Part shown: piece by piece, positions 12,334 to 21,978 of the stretch
Layout: every line of letters begins with the position of its first letter
Numbering within the stretch: position 1 is the stretch's first letter
NCBI GenBank assembly: GCA_902626725.1
Contig: CACOGI010000001.1
Location: forward strand, 202,001-266,000
Direction of reading: 5' to 3'
Origin: an uncultured Pelagibacteraceae bacterium
GTDB lineage: Bacteria > Pseudomonadota > Alphaproteobacteria > Pelagibacterales > Pelagibacteraceae
Length of the DNA: 64,000 bases
Program-made: the position numbers and the translations under genes
The notes under the pieces: generated by a model
The model's input: the letters and a program-made list of their open reading frames with translations, nothing else
Told to the model about the DNA's origin: nothing
The model's database searches: none

Positions 12334-12588
12334 ATGAAAGATAAAAATTTACCAAATAATTATAACTTATTATCTCTTGAGGAACTGACTAACAAAGCCA
12401 CTGAGATAGTAGAGGACTTAGAAAGTCAAAAAAATTTAGAGAATTCTATAGAAAAATACCAAAATTTACTAAAGCTTAATAATATTATTGAAAAAAAATT
12501 TCAAACAGGTGTAAAAAACATTAATAAAAAAACAAAAGAAAATATATTTAAAATAATATCAAACAAAAATGCAAAAAGAACTAAATAA
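12334..12588 (+). CDS. xseB: Exodeoxyribonuclease VII small subunit
   Basis: XseB is the small helical subunit that wraps XseA in exonuclease VII, which degrades single-stranded DNA. The 84 aa protein shows the family pattern LSLEELTNKATEIVEDLESQ, followed by LENSIEKYQNLLKLNNIIEK, the conserved two-helix hairpin. The position directly before ispA-dxs matches the xseB-ispA-dxs operon of many Proteobacteria. Its stop lies 20 bases inside ispA. xseA is not in the window. Confidence 0.87.
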   Translation: MKDKNLPNNYNLLSLEELTNKATEIVEDLESQKNLENSIEKYQNLLKLNNIIEKKFQTGVKNINKKTKENIFKIISNKNAKRTK

Positions 12589-13441
12589 AATTGCTAAAGA
12601 TACAAATATTTTTTTGAAAAGATTTATTAAAAAGCAAAAAAAATCAGAACTTATTATTCCAATGAAATATGGTTTATTTTCTGGTGGTAAAAAAATTAGA
12701 TCTAAAATTTTAATTGATATTGGATCAATATTCAATTTAGATTACAAGTCACTAATAATTTTAGGCGCGGCAGTGGAATGTATTCATGCATATTCACTTA
12801 TTCACGACGACCTACCATGCATGGACAATGACTCAATCAGAAGAGGAAAACCATCAACACATATTAAGTATGGCGAGTCAACTGCCGTTCTAGCAGGTAA
12901 TTCACTTTTAACGATGGCTTTTGAAATTTTAAGTCATCAAGGTTTAAAAATTTCTGAAAAAGAAAAGATAAACTTAATAAATGAAATTTCTGCAAGCTCA
13001 GGACATTGTGGTATAGCCGGAGGTCAATATTTAGATTTAAGCTATGAACATAAAAAAGTATCTAAAAAGAAAATTATCGAAATGGAAATTAAAAAGACAG
13101 GTAAACTTTTTAGTTTTTGTTGTACGGCACCATTAATTCTAAAAAAAAAAAGTAAAAAAGAAATCAAGAAATTTGAAGATATAGGATCTGATATTGGTTT
13201 ACTCTTTCAAGTTGCTGATGATCTTATTGATCATAAAGGAAGTTTTTTAATTGCAGGAAAAAAAACTGGAAAAGATAAAAAAAAAGGTAAAGCTACTTTA
13301 ATTAGTTTACTAGGATACAAAAATACTATTAAATATGCTAATAATTTGATTGCTAAAATAAATAGTAAAATAAAAGAGTATGGTTCAAGATCGCACAACT
13401 TATCCAAGACTCTTGATTATATTTTGAGTAGAAAAAAATGA
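12569..13441 (+). CDS. ispA: Farnesyl diphosphate synthase (short-chain polyprenyl synthase)
   Basis: IspA builds geranyl and farnesyl diphosphate from IPP and DMAPP. The first Asp-rich motif is DDLPCMD (80-86), with the two-residue insertion of bacterial FPP synthases. The second motif is [17 protein letters not shown] binds the diphosphate and the KKTGKLFS segment follows. At 290 aa it is normal. Its ATG is inside xseB and its stop overlaps dxs (ATGA), consistent with translational coupling. The DDxxxxD form distinguishes it from the long-chain synthase at 17098-18111. Confidence 0.92.
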   Translation: MQKELNKIAKDTNIFLKRFIKKQKKSELIIPMKYGLFSGGKKIRSKILIDIGSIFNLDYKSLIILGAAVECIHAYSLIHDDLPCMDNDSIRRGKPSTHIKYGESTAVLAGNSLLTMAFEILSHQGLKISEKEKINLINEISASSGHCGIAGGQYLDLSYEHKKVSKKKIIEMEIKKTGKLFSFCCTAPLILKKKSKKEIKKFEDIGSDIGLLFQVADDLIDHKGSFLIAGKKTGKDKKKGKATLISLLGYKNTIKYANNLIAKINSKIKEYGSRSHNLSKTLDYILSRKK

Positions 13442-15351
13442 AAAAAGAATATAAATTTTTAAATAAGATAAATTTTCCATCAGACTTAAAAAAAATTTCT
13501 GAATCAAAATTACAATTTGTTGCAGATGAGTTAAGAGAAGAAATGATCGATGCAGTATCAGTAACTGGTGGTCATTTAGGAGCCAGTCTTGGAGTTGTTG
13601 AGTTGAGTGTGGCACTCCATTACATTTTTAACACTCCTAATGATAAATTAATATGGGATGTAGGTCATCAATGTTATCCCCACAAAATTTTAACTGGCAG
13701 AAAAGACAAGATAAGAACTTTAAGACAAGGAGGTGGCCTTTCTGGTTTCACAAAAAGACTAGAGAGCGAATACGATCCTTTTGGTGCAGCACATAGCTCA
13801 ACTTCAATTTCTTCCGCTTTAGGTATAGCTGAAGCTAATAAATTGTCAAATAAGTCAGACAATGTGATAGCCGTTATAGGAGACGGAGCAATTAGTGCAG
13901 GTATGGCCTATGAAGCTATGAACAATGCTGGTGCATCTAAAACTAAAATGATCGTTATTTTAAATGATAACGACATGTCAATTGCAAGACCTGTAGGTGC
14001 AATGGGCACATATTTAGCTAAAATTTTTTCAGGTAAGATTTATTTTAGTCTAAGAGAAACTATTAAACTTATTACATCTGCATTTTCAAAAAGATTTAGT
14101 GCAAAAGCAGGTAAAGCTGAAGATTTACTTAGATCTGCTGTAACGGGTGGAACTTTGTTTAGCTCTCTGGGTTTTTATTATATAGGACCTATAGATGGGC
14201 ATGACTTAAATTCTTTGGTACCAATTTTGAAAAATGCAAGAGACTCAAAACATGAGGGTCCAATTCTTATTCACATTAAAACTAAAAAAGGCAAAGGTTA
14301 TACTTTTGCTGAAAAGGCAAAAGATAACTATCATGGAGTTACTAAATTTAATGTTCAGACTGGTGAGCAATCTAAAAGCTCAAGTAAAATTCCATCATAT
14401 ACCAAAGTATTTGCCAATACTTTGGTTCAACACGCTAAAAAAGATAGTAAAATAGTTGCTATTACTGCAGCAATGCCGGATGGAACAGGTCTTGATATTT
14501 TCCGCAAAGAATTTCCGGATAGAACTTTTGATGTTGGAATTGCAGAACAACATGCAGTAACATTTGCAGCTGGTTTAGCTACCGAAAACTTCAAACCCTA
14601 CGCAGCAATTTATTCAACATTTTTACAAAGAGCGTATGATCAAGTAGTTCATGATGTAGCAATTCAGAGTTTGCCTGTGAGATTTGCAATAGATAGAGCA
14701 GGATTAGTTGGTGCAGATGGACCAACACATGCTGGTAGTTTTGATACTACATATTTGTCCACATTACCAAATTTTGTGGTAATGGCTGCTAGCGACGAAG
14801 CTGAGCTGGTGAGAATGATTAATACTTCAACAGAAATAAATGATCGACCTTGTGCATTTAGATACCCTAGAGGAACTGGGTTCGGATCCATTTTGCCTAA
14901 TATAAGTGAAAAGATTGAAATCGGTAAGTCTAAGATTATTCAAGAGGGAAATAAATTAGCTATTTTAAATTTTGGTGCAAGACTAAACGAAACATTAAAA
15001 GCAGCTGAAAATTTAAAAAAAAAGGGAGTTAATATAACCGTAGTAGATGCAAGATTTGCTAAACCGTTAGATGAAAATCTAATTTGGCAATTAGCCACAA
15101 CACACGAGGCAATTATTACTATTGAGGAAGGATCTATAGGAGGTTTTGGTTCTCACGTTGTTAATTTCTTAACAAAAAAAGGGTTAATGGATTCGGATCT
15201 AAAATTTAGATCAATGATACTTCCAGATTTTTTTATAGATCAAGACACTCCAGATAATATGTATAAAATTGCAAATTTAGATTCTAATTCTATTGAAGAA
15301 AAAGTTTTGGATGTTTTGAATTCAAATATAATTTTACAAAAACAAAAATAG
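13438..15351 (+). CDS. dxs: 1-deoxy-D-xylulose-5-phosphate synthase
   Basis: Dxs condenses pyruvate and glyceraldehyde-3-phosphate to DXP, the entry to the MEP isoprenoid pathway and a precursor for thiamine and PLP. The thiamine diphosphate domain shows [14 protein letters not shown] and [18 protein letters not shown]. The pyrimidine-binding domain shows [18 protein letters not shown], and [15 protein letters not shown] is typical. At 637 aa it is full length. It overlaps ispA by 4 bases. pdxH, another user of DXP-derived PLP, lies 1.1 kb downstream. Confidence 0.97.
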   Translation: MKKEYKFLNKINFPSDLKKISESKLQFVADELREEMIDAVSVTGGHLGASLGVVELSVALHYIFNTPNDKLIWDVGHQCYPHKILTGRKDKIRTLRQGGGLSGFTKRLESEYDPFGAAHSSTSISSALGIAEANKLSNKSDNVIAVIGDGAISAGMAYEAMNNAGASKTKMIVILNDNDMSIARPVGAMGTYLAKIFSGKIYFSLRETIKLITSAFSKRFSAKAGKAEDLLRSAVTGGTLFSSLGFYYIGPIDGHDLNSLVPILKNARDSKHEGPILIHIKTKKGKGYTFAEKAKDNYHGVTKFNVQTGEQSKSSSKIPSYTKVFANTLVQHAKKDSKIVAITAAMPDGTGLDIFRKEFPDRTFDVGIAEQHAVTFAAGLATENFKPYAAIYSTFLQRAYDQVVHDVAIQSLPVRFAIDRAGLVGADGPTHAGSFDTTYLSTLPNFVVMAASDEAELVRMINTSTEINDRPCAFRYPRGTGFGSILPNISEKIEIGKSKIIQEGNKLAILNFGARLNETLKAAENLKKKGVNITVVDARFAKPLDENLIWQLATTHEAIITIEEGSIGGFGSHVVNFLTKKGLMDSDLKFRSMILPDFFIDQDTPDNMYKIANLDSNSIEEKVLDVLNSNIILQKQK

Positions 15352-15358
15352 CACTTTC

Positions 15359-16441
15359 TTAGCCACACTGTGCTTTATTCATTAAATAGTGATCTAACAA
15401 AACACATGAAAGCATAGCTTCACCCACCGGAACTGCTCTAATACCTACACAAGGATCATGTCTGCCAGTCACAGATATAGTAGTATTTTTTCCAAATTTA
15501 TTTACTGTTTTCCTGCTCTTTAGAATTGAGGATGTAGGTTTTACTGCGAATGAAACTACTATTTCTTGTCCTGAGGAAATACCACCAAGTATTCCACCTG
15601 CATTATTTGAACTAAATTTCATTTTTTTATTATTTTGTGAAATTTCATCAGAATTTTCTTCTCCAGACAATTGAGCAGAATTCATTCCTGCACCAATATT
15701 TACGCCTTTAACTGCATTAATACTCATTATAGCTGAGGCAATATCTGAGTCTAGCTTAGAATAAATAGGTGCACCCAAACCTGCTGGAACACCATTAGCT
15801 CTTACTTCAATTATCGCTCCACATGAAGATCCCGCTTTTCTTATACTTAATAAATATTTTTCCCAAATTTTTAACATTGATTTATCTGGACAAAAAAAAG
15901 GGTTTTTATAAATTATTTTATCATTCCACTTTGTTGTATCACAACCAAGAATACCAAGTTGAGTAACTGCTGCAGAAATTTTAAATTTTTTACCTAATTT
16001 TTTTTCTAAAACTTTTTTTGCAATAGCACCAGCAGCAACTCTTGCAGCCGTCTCTCTTGCAGAGGATCTTCCTCCACCTCTATAGTCTCTAATCCCATAT
16101 TTTTTGAAGTAAGTAAAATCAGCATGCCCTGGTCTAAATTTATCTCTAATTTTTTTGTAATCCTTTGATCGCATGTCCTCATTATAAATTATTAAGGATA
16201 TTGGGGTACCTGTCGTCTTACCCTCAAACACCCCAGATAGAATTTGGACTTTGTCACTTTCCTTTCTTTGAGTTGTAAACTTAGATTGGCCTGGTCTTCT
16301 CTTATCTAAATCCTTCTGAATATCCTGCTCTTTTAGCTGAATTAAAGGGGGGCAACCATCAATTATACAGCCAATTGCAGGACCATGAGACTCTCCCCAT
16401 GTTGTGAAACGAAAAACCTTTCCAAAAGTATTAAATGACAT
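15359..16441 (-). CDS. aroC: Chorismate synthase
   Basis: AroC uses reduced FMN to eliminate phosphate from EPSP, giving chorismate, the last common step of the shikimate pathway. Signatures are [17 protein letters not shown] at the N-terminus, [40 protein letters not shown] and [19 protein letters not shown]. It is 360 aa, which is standard. It converges on dxs with a 7-base gap and diverges from pdxH with a 33-base gap. Confidence 0.97.
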   Translation of the reverse strand: MSFNTFGKVFRFTTWGESHGPAIGCIIDGCPPLIQLKEQDIQKDLDKRRPGQSKFTTQRKESDKVQILSGVFEGKTTGTPISLIIYNEDMRSKDYKKIRDKFRPGHADFTYFKKYGIRDYRGGGRSSARETAARVAAGAIAKKVLEKKLGKKFKISAAVTQLGILGCDTTKWNDKIIYKNPFFCPDKSMLKIWEKYLLSIRKAGSSCGAIIEVRANGVPAGLGAPIYSKLDSDIASAIMSINAVKGVNIGAGMNSAQLSGEENSDEISQNNKKMKFSSNNAGGILGGISSGQEIVVSFAVKPTSSILKSRKTVNKFGKNTTISVTGRHDPCVGIRAVPVGEAMLSCVLLDHYLMNKAQCG

Positions 16442-16474
16442 TATTTATATTGTATAGATTATTTTGTTAAAATT

Positions 16475-17101
16475 ATGAATGAAAAAAACTCATTAGGGCT
16501 TAATAAATGCTTTTTAGATCTTGATAATCCATTTGAACTATTCGAAAAATGGTTTGATGAGGCCAAAAAGAAAGAGATAAATGATCCCAACGCTCTTGCC
16601 TTAGGAACGGCCACTAATACCGGTGTTCCATCTGTGAGAATGGTTCTTTTAAAAGGTTTTGATAAAAGTGGATTTGTTTTTTATACAAATTTAAATAGTC
16701 AAAAAGGAAAAGAGTTAAAAGACAATCCAAATGCAACAATGTGTTTTCATTGGAAAAGCCTATTAAGACAAATAAGAATTGTTGGTACTTTAAATTTAGT
16801 AGACGATAAAACTGCAGATAATTATTACAATACAAGAGCTTACGAAAGTAGAATAGGTGCATGGGCATCTAAACAAAGTAGTATTTTGAAAAGTAGAGCA
16901 GAACTTTTGGACTCTTTGGAAAAATTTAAAAAAAAATATAATAATAGGGATAGTGTTCCAAGACCTGATCATTGGTCTGGTTGGAATTTAAAACCATCAA
17001 GTATCGAATTTTGGTTAGATGGAGATAACCGGATACACGAAAGATTAAAATATACTTTAGATGAAAATAACAATTGGGTAAAGAATCTCTTAAGCCCTTA
17101 A
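16475..17101 (+). CDS. pdxH: Pyridoxamine/pyridoxine 5'-phosphate oxidase
   Basis: PdxH uses FMN to oxidise PMP or PNP to pyridoxal 5'-phosphate. The FMN-binding split-barrel reads ALGTATNTGVPSVRMVLLKG, GFVFYTNLNSQKGKEL and FHWKSLLRQIRIVG. The C-terminal PdxH motif is WSGWNLKPSSIEFWLDGDNRIHERL. At 208 aa it is full length. It is divergent from aroC and overlaps the 3' end of the convergent prenyl synthase by 4 bases. Confidence 0.95.
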   Translation: MNEKNSLGLNKCFLDLDNPFELFEKWFDEAKKKEINDPNALALGTATNTGVPSVRMVLLKGFDKSGFVFYTNLNSQKGKELKDNPNATMCFHWKSLLRQIRIVGTLNLVDDKTADNYYNTRAYESRIGAWASKQSSILKSRAELLDSLEKFKKKYNNRDSVPRPDHWSGWNLKPSSIEFWLDGDNRIHERLKYTLDENNNWVKNLLSP

Positions 17102-18111
17102 AAATTCCTTGATAAACTAAAAGATGTTAAATTTTCAAGAATATTTTTTTCGTCACAATCATTAAAAACTGACAGTGAGTTAGATGCTAGATTAATATAG
17201 TGTTGAGCTTTATGATAACATGCATTGATAATATTATATTTCTTTATTAATGATAAAGAATAGTCTAGATCCTTTTCATCTCTGTTATTTTTTGAAAAAA
17301 TATCTTTTAATTTTGTTTTTTCGTCAATATTGGCTTTTTGAAATAATAAGATTATAGGAAGTGTAATTTTGCCTTCATAAAAATCTTTACCAATTTTTTT
17401 TCCAAATAATTTTAATTCGGAATTATAGTCTAATGTGTCATCAGCAATTTGAAAAGTTAAACCAAGGTTTTTACCATAAAACTCTAAAGCTTCTTTCTCC
17501 TTATTTTTCATATCAGACAATATTGCTCCAACTTTTGTTGATGCTGCAAATAATTCTGCAGTCTTAGCAGATATAATTTTAAGATATGTTTCTTCTAATA
17601 TATCAACTTCACCTTGATGTTGAAGTTGTAATATTTCTCCCTGAGCAATCTTTGAAGATGTTGATGATAATAGTTTTAATACTTCTAAATTTCCATCTTC
17701 CACCATCATTTCAAAACATCTACTTAGTAAATAATCTCCAACTAGCACAGAAGAATGATTATCCCAAATTTTATTTAAAGTTTTTTTTCCTCTCCTTATA
17801 CTGCCATTATCTATCACATCGTCGTGCATTAAAGTTGCAGAGTGTATTAATTCAACGCAGGCAGCTAAATTTATATCTCTCGTACCCTTTGAGTAGTTAC
17901 ATAGTTTTGCTGAACCTAGAGTAAGTAATGCTCTTAATCTTTTTCCACCAGTATCAAGGTGGTAATCAGTCATTTTTTTAACTAATTCAACATCACTTGA
18001 TAATTTTTGTTTAATCTTTTCCTCAACTAACAACAATCTGTTCTCAACTGAGTTTTTAAGTTGAAAATAGGAATTATTAATTTGATTTTTAAGCTGTATT
18101 ACAGTTCCCAT
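17098..18111 (-). CDS. ispB: Long-chain trans-polyprenyl (octaprenyl/decaprenyl) diphosphate synthase
   Basis: It extends FPP with IPP to the ubiquinone side chain. The first Asp-rich motif is HDDVIDNGSIRRG (DDxxD with no insertion), the second is ADDTLDYNSELKLFGKKIGKD, and GGKRLRALLTLGSAKL is the diphosphate site. These mark a long-chain synthase. The ORF track begins at a TTG (18123). I chose the ATG four codons later, giving MGTVIQLKNQINNS at 337 aa, because ATG is more likely. The exact chain length cannot be read from sequence alone. Confidence 0.9.
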   Translation of the reverse strand: MGTVIQLKNQINNSYFQLKNSVENRLLLVEEKIKQKLSSDVELVKKMTDYHLDTGGKRLRALLTLGSAKLCNYSKGTRDINLAACVELIHSATLMHDDVIDNGSIRRGKKTLNKIWDNHSSVLVGDYLLSRCFEMMVEDGNLEVLKLLSSTSSKIAQGEILQLQHQGEVDILEETYLKIISAKTAELFAASTKVGAILSDMKNKEKEALEFYGKNLGLTFQIADDTLDYNSELKLFGKKIGKDFYEGKITLPIILLFQKANIDEKTKLKDIFSKNNRDEKDLDYSLSLIKKYNIINACYHKAQHYINLASNSLSVFNDCDEKNILENLTSFSLSRNF

Positions 18112-18158
18112 ATATGAGAACAAACTAATATAATAACTTTATATTTATTACTTATCAA

Positions 18159-18189
18159 TTGACGCACCTAAATCTTCAATTATAAGGTG
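18159..18189 (+). promoter_or_regulatory. Probable sigma-70 promoter for the S49 peptidase gene
   Basis: TTGACG (18159-18164) and TATAAG (18181-18186) are spaced by 16 bases in the divergent gap between ispB and the peptidase gene. This places a start near 18193, with a ~33-base leader. A CACCT...AGGTG dyad (18165-18169 and 18185-18189) overlaps the spacer and -10 and could be an operator, but it is short. Confidence 0.45.
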
Positions 18190-18226
18190 TCTTTATATTC
18201 AATTAAAAATTCTATAAAGATTAAAA

Positions 18227-19033
18227 ATGTTCTCTTTTTTTAAAAAGAAAAAAATTGTTCCACACATTAAATTAAGTGGAGTTATTGGAAATGTAGGAAA
18301 ATTTAAGCAGGGAATAGATTTTTCAGGACAAGAAGAGATTATTTCTAAAGCTTTTGCATTAAAAAAAGCACAATGTGTAGCAATAACTATTAACTCTCCA
18401 GGAGGGTCTCCAGTTCAGTCTCATTTGATTTATAATTTTATAAGACAGCAAGCAAAAAAAAATAAGAAAAAAGTGATAGTTTTTGCTGAAGATGTAGCGG
18501 CTTCAGGTGGGTATTTAATTGCATGTGCTGGAGATGAAATATATGCAAACTCAAGTTCTATTATTGGTTCTATTGGAGTTATCTATTCTTCATTTGGTTT
18601 TACTGAGCTAATAAAAAAAATTGGTGTTGAAAGAAGAGTTCATACTGCTGGTAAGAACAAAAGTACATTAGATCCGTTTCAAGAAGAAAAAAAGGAAGAT
18701 ATAGAAAGACTAAAAAATATTCAGCTAGATTTGCATAAAGATTTTATAGAGGTTGTTGAAAAGAGCAGAGGATCTAAATTAAAAAAAACTGAAGTAGAAT
18801 TATTTTCAGGAGAGTTTTGGTCAGGTAGAAAAGCAAAAGATCTTGGTTTAATTGATGGAGTTGGAGATGCTTATCAAATATTAAGAGAAAAATTTGGAGA
18901 AGATATAATAATCAAAAAATTTGAAAAATCAAAAAGCTGGTTAAGTAAAAAATTATCATCATCAAATGATCGTGTTGATCAGCTTGCAAATATATTGGAA
19001 GAAAAATCTGTCTGGCAAAGATATGGCCTTTAA
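18227..19033 (+). CDS. S49 family (SppA/SohB-like) membrane serine peptidase
   Basis: It is a signal-peptide-peptidase-A type protease of the ClpP/crotonase fold. The block [20 protein letters not shown] is followed by [20 protein letters not shown], with the nucleophile Ser near residue 93, then [16 protein letters not shown], the usual SppA core. At 268 aa it is the short single-domain form, lacking the N-terminal duplication of E. coli SppA. The N-terminus MFSFFKKKK is basic with no obvious membrane anchor. The last 11 bases overlap glyQ, so the two are probably coexpressed. Confidence 0.85.
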   Translation: MFSFFKKKKIVPHIKLSGVIGNVGKFKQGIDFSGQEEIISKAFALKKAQCVAITINSPGGSPVQSHLIYNFIRQQAKKNKKKVIVFAEDVAASGGYLIACAGDEIYANSSSIIGSIGVIYSSFGFTELIKKIGVERRVHTAGKNKSTLDPFQEEKKEDIERLKNIQLDLHKDFIEVVEKSRGSKLKKTEVELFSGEFWSGRKAKDLGLIDGVGDAYQILREKFGEDIIIKKFEKSKSWLSKKLSSSNDRVDQLANILEEKSVWQRYGL

Positions 19034-19904
19034 AAAAAATAAAAAAATTCCAAAGTTTCAAACTTTTCAAGACACGATTTTTAATTTACAAAAATTTTGG
19101 AGCAAACATGGTTGTGTAATTTTACAACCTTATGACATGGAAGTTGGTGCTGGAACATTTCACCCGGCTACTACATTAAGATCTCTTGGACCTAAACCAT
19201 GGAAAGCTGCTTATGTTCAACCTTCAAGAAGACCAACGGATGGCAGGTATGGAGATAATCCAAATAGACTTCAACATTATTATCAGTTTCAAGTTATAAT
19301 AAAACCATCTCCATCAAACATTAAAAAACTTTATTTAAATAGTTTGTCAGTAGTAGGCATTAATCACAAAGATCATGATATTAGGTTTGTAGAAGATGAT
19401 TGGGAAAGCCCAACTCTTGGAGCCGCAGGACTTGGGTGGGAAGTATGGTGTGATGGAATGGAAATTACCCAGTTTACCTATTTTCAGCAAATGGCTGGTT
19501 TTGAATGTAAACCTGTTTCTGTTGAAATAACTTATGGTTTAGAGAGAATTTGTATGTTTACTCAACAAAAAAAAAATGTTTATGACTTGACTTGGAATAG
19601 TGAAGATGTGAAATACAGAGAAGTTTTTCATCAAGCTGAAAAAGAGTTTTCAGCATACAATTTTGAACATGCAAATACAGAAAATCTTTTTAGGATTTTT
19701 GATATGTTCGAAAATGAAGCAAAATCATTAGTTGAAAAAAAAATATCTTTACCAGCATATGATCAATGTTTAAAAGCAAGTCATGTTTTTAATGTGTTAG
19801 ATGCTCGAGGAGCAATTAGTGTTGCACAAAGAGCTGAATATATTAGCAGAATAAGAGAAATAACAAAATCTGTAGCAACGATTTGGATAGATACGCAAAT
19901 TTAA
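19023..19904 (+). CDS. glyQ: Glycyl-tRNA synthetase alpha subunit
   Basis: GlyQ is the catalytic class II subunit of the alpha2beta2 glycyl-tRNA synthetase. [60 protein letters not shown] and [19 protein letters not shown] are all near-invariant in this family. The ORF track extends to 18966, but that 19-residue extension is the antisense-like frame of the upstream peptidase. The ATG at 19023 gives [16 protein letters not shown] and the expected 293 aa. It overlaps the preceding gene by 11 bases; glyS follows after one base. Confidence 0.96.
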   Translation: MAFKKNKKIPKFQTFQDTIFNLQKFWSKHGCVILQPYDMEVGAGTFHPATTLRSLGPKPWKAAYVQPSRRPTDGRYGDNPNRLQHYYQFQVIIKPSPSNIKKLYLNSLSVVGINHKDHDIRFVEDDWESPTLGAAGLGWEVWCDGMEITQFTYFQQMAGFECKPVSVEITYGLERICMFTQQKKNVYDLTWNSEDVKYREVFHQAEKEFSAYNFEHANTENLFRIFDMFENEAKSLVEKKISLPAYDQCLKASHVFNVLDARGAISVAQRAEYISRIREITKSVATIWIDTQI

Positions 19905-19905
19905 G

Positions 19906-21978
19906 ATGTCAGAATTTTTTTTAGAGCTTTTTAGTGAGGAAATTCCGTCTAGTCTTCAAAAAAGTTTAAGAGAAAAAATTCTAGATGATTTCAAAAATTT
20001 GTTTGACAAAAGATCAATCAAATCAAAAAAAAGTTTTTCTTTATCTTCACCTAATAGAGTTGTAATAGTTTTTGAAGACTTGGATAAGTTGATTAATACT
20101 AAATCAGAAGAGATTAGAGGACCAAAAACTGAAGCTCCTGAGCAAGCAATTGAGGGTTTTATTAGATCTAATAGAGCAGAAAGAAAGAATTTATATAAAA
20201 AAAAAACAGATAAAGGAGAGTTTTATTTTTATCAAACAGAAGCAAGGTCATTAAAAACACATGATTTTTTAATTGAATTTATTCCGAAAATTTTAGCAAA
20301 CTATCAATGGAAAAAATCAATGAAATGGGGTGAATTTGATTTGAATTGGGGAAGACCATTAAAATCAATTTTATCAATATTTGATAAAAAAATTGTTAGT
20401 TTTAACTTTCATCATCTTGTTTCTTCAAATTCAACATTCATAGATAAAGACCTTGAAGATAAGAAAAAAAATTTTAATAATTTTAAAGATTATGAAAAGT
20501 TTTTTGAAAAACAGGGAATATTTATCGATCAAAACAAGAGATTAAAAATAATAAATAGAAATTTTTCAAAAATTTTAAACAAAAAAGGATTAAAAATTAA
20601 CGATAATCCAAAACTAATCGATGAAGTTGTAAATTTAGTAGATAGCCCAAATATTTTATTATGTAATTTTGATAAAAAGTTTTTATCTATTCCTAAAGAG
20701 ATTTTAACTTTAACAATGGAGACACATCAGAAATATTTTCCTACTTTTAATGATAAAAATGAGATTACCAATCAATTTTTGATTGTTACTAATCGAAAAG
20801 ATCTTAAAGGTCTTATCAAAATAGGAAATGAAAGAGTCGTAGAGGCAAGATTAAGTGATGCAGAATTTTTTTGGAATAAAGATAAAGCTCAAAATTTGGT
20901 TAAGAAAGTATCGAATTTAAAATCTATGAATTTTTTCAAAGGTCTGGGAAATTATTTTGATAAAGTGCAACGAATGAGAAAACTTGGTGGCATGATTTCA
21001 GATGAATTATTAATTAGCAAAGAAAAAGTTGAACTATCAGCTTCAATTAGTAAAACCGACTTAACATCTGAATTGGTTGGTGAATTTCCTGAACTTCAAG
21101 GTCTGATGGGAGGATATTTTTCAACTTATCAAGGATTTGATAAAGATATCTCATTAGCTTTGACTGAGCAATATTTGCCGATTGGATTAAATTCTAGAGT
21201 TCCTAAAAAACCATTTAGTGTAGCATTATCGATTACTGATAAAATAGATACTATAGTTGGTTTTTTTGGTATTAATGAAAAACCGACAAGTTCTAAAGAT
21301 CCTTTAGCACTTAGACGGATAGCGCTTGGTATAATAAGAATTTTAATAGAGAATAAAAAGAATTTAAAGATAAATGATTTGTTGATTTATTCCTCAAGCC
21401 TATTTCAAGATCAAGGTTACAGACTTGAAAATATAAATTTGCAAAAAGAATTGAATGAATTTTTAAAAGATAGATTTAAATATTACTTAAAAGAAAAAGA
21501 AATAAGGCACGATATAACTGAAGCCATAATTTCATCATTTTCTTTAAATAAAATATTTTCATCTTATGAAAAAGCACGATGTCTTAATAAAATTATAAAC
21601 AAACAAATTGGTCTTGATATTATTTCAAGCTTTAAAAGAGCCTCAAATATTTTAGAAAATGAAATGAAAAATAATAAAATTGAAATAGATAATACAACCG
21701 ATCCTGGAATTTTTAAAAGTGATTTTGAAAAAAATTTATATAAAAAAGTAAATGAAATTCAAAAGTACTATTCTACAATCAATAATGATGAAAATTATGA
21801 AAAATCATTGTCAATTTTAGCTGATGCTAAAAAAGAAGTTTTTGAATTCTTTGATAATGTCAAAGTAAATGAGGAAAACGAAACTTTAAGAAAAAATCGA
21901 TTGGAACTTATAAATATGTTATGTAAAACGTTTCAAAATTTTACAAATTTTCAAATATTAAAAACTAGTAATGAATAA
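19906..21978 (+). CDS. glyS: Glycyl-tRNA synthetase beta subunit
   Basis: GlyS is the tRNA-recognition subunit partnering GlyQ. The N-terminus EFFLELFSEEIPSSLQKSLR is diagnostic. RGPKTEAPEQAIEGF, METHQKYFPTFNDKNE, RVVEARLSDAEFFWNKDKAQ and FPELQGLMGGYFSTYQG follow, with a C-terminal anticodon-binding-like domain. At 690 aa it is full length. It starts one base after glyQ and its last 8 bases overlap ppdK. Confidence 0.96.
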   Translation: MSEFFLELFSEEIPSSLQKSLREKILDDFKNLFDKRSIKSKKSFSLSSPNRVVIVFEDLDKLINTKSEEIRGPKTEAPEQAIEGFIRSNRAERKNLYKKKTDKGEFYFYQTEARSLKTHDFLIEFIPKILANYQWKKSMKWGEFDLNWGRPLKSILSIFDKKIVSFNFHHLVSSNSTFIDKDLEDKKKNFNNFKDYEKFFEKQGIFIDQNKRLKIINRNFSKILNKKGLKINDNPKLIDEVVNLVDSPNILLCNFDKKFLSIPKEILTLTMETHQKYFPTFNDKNEITNQFLIVTNRKDLKGLIKIGNERVVEARLSDAEFFWNKDKAQNLVKKVSNLKSMNFFKGLGNYFDKVQRMRKLGGMISDELLISKEKVELSASISKTDLTSELVGEFPELQGLMGGYFSTYQGFDKDISLALTEQYLPIGLNSRVPKKPFSVALSITDKIDTIVGFFGINEKPTSSKDPLALRRIALGIIRILIENKKNLKINDLLIYSSSLFQDQGYRLENINLQKELNEFLKDRFKYYLKEKEIRHDITEAIISSFSLNKIFSSYEKARCLNKIINKQIGLDIISSFKRASNILENEMKNNKIEIDNTTDPGIFKSDFEKNLYKKVNEIQKYYSTINNDENYEKSLSILADAKKEVFEFFDNVKVNEENETLRKNRLELINMLCKTFQNFTNFQILKTSNE

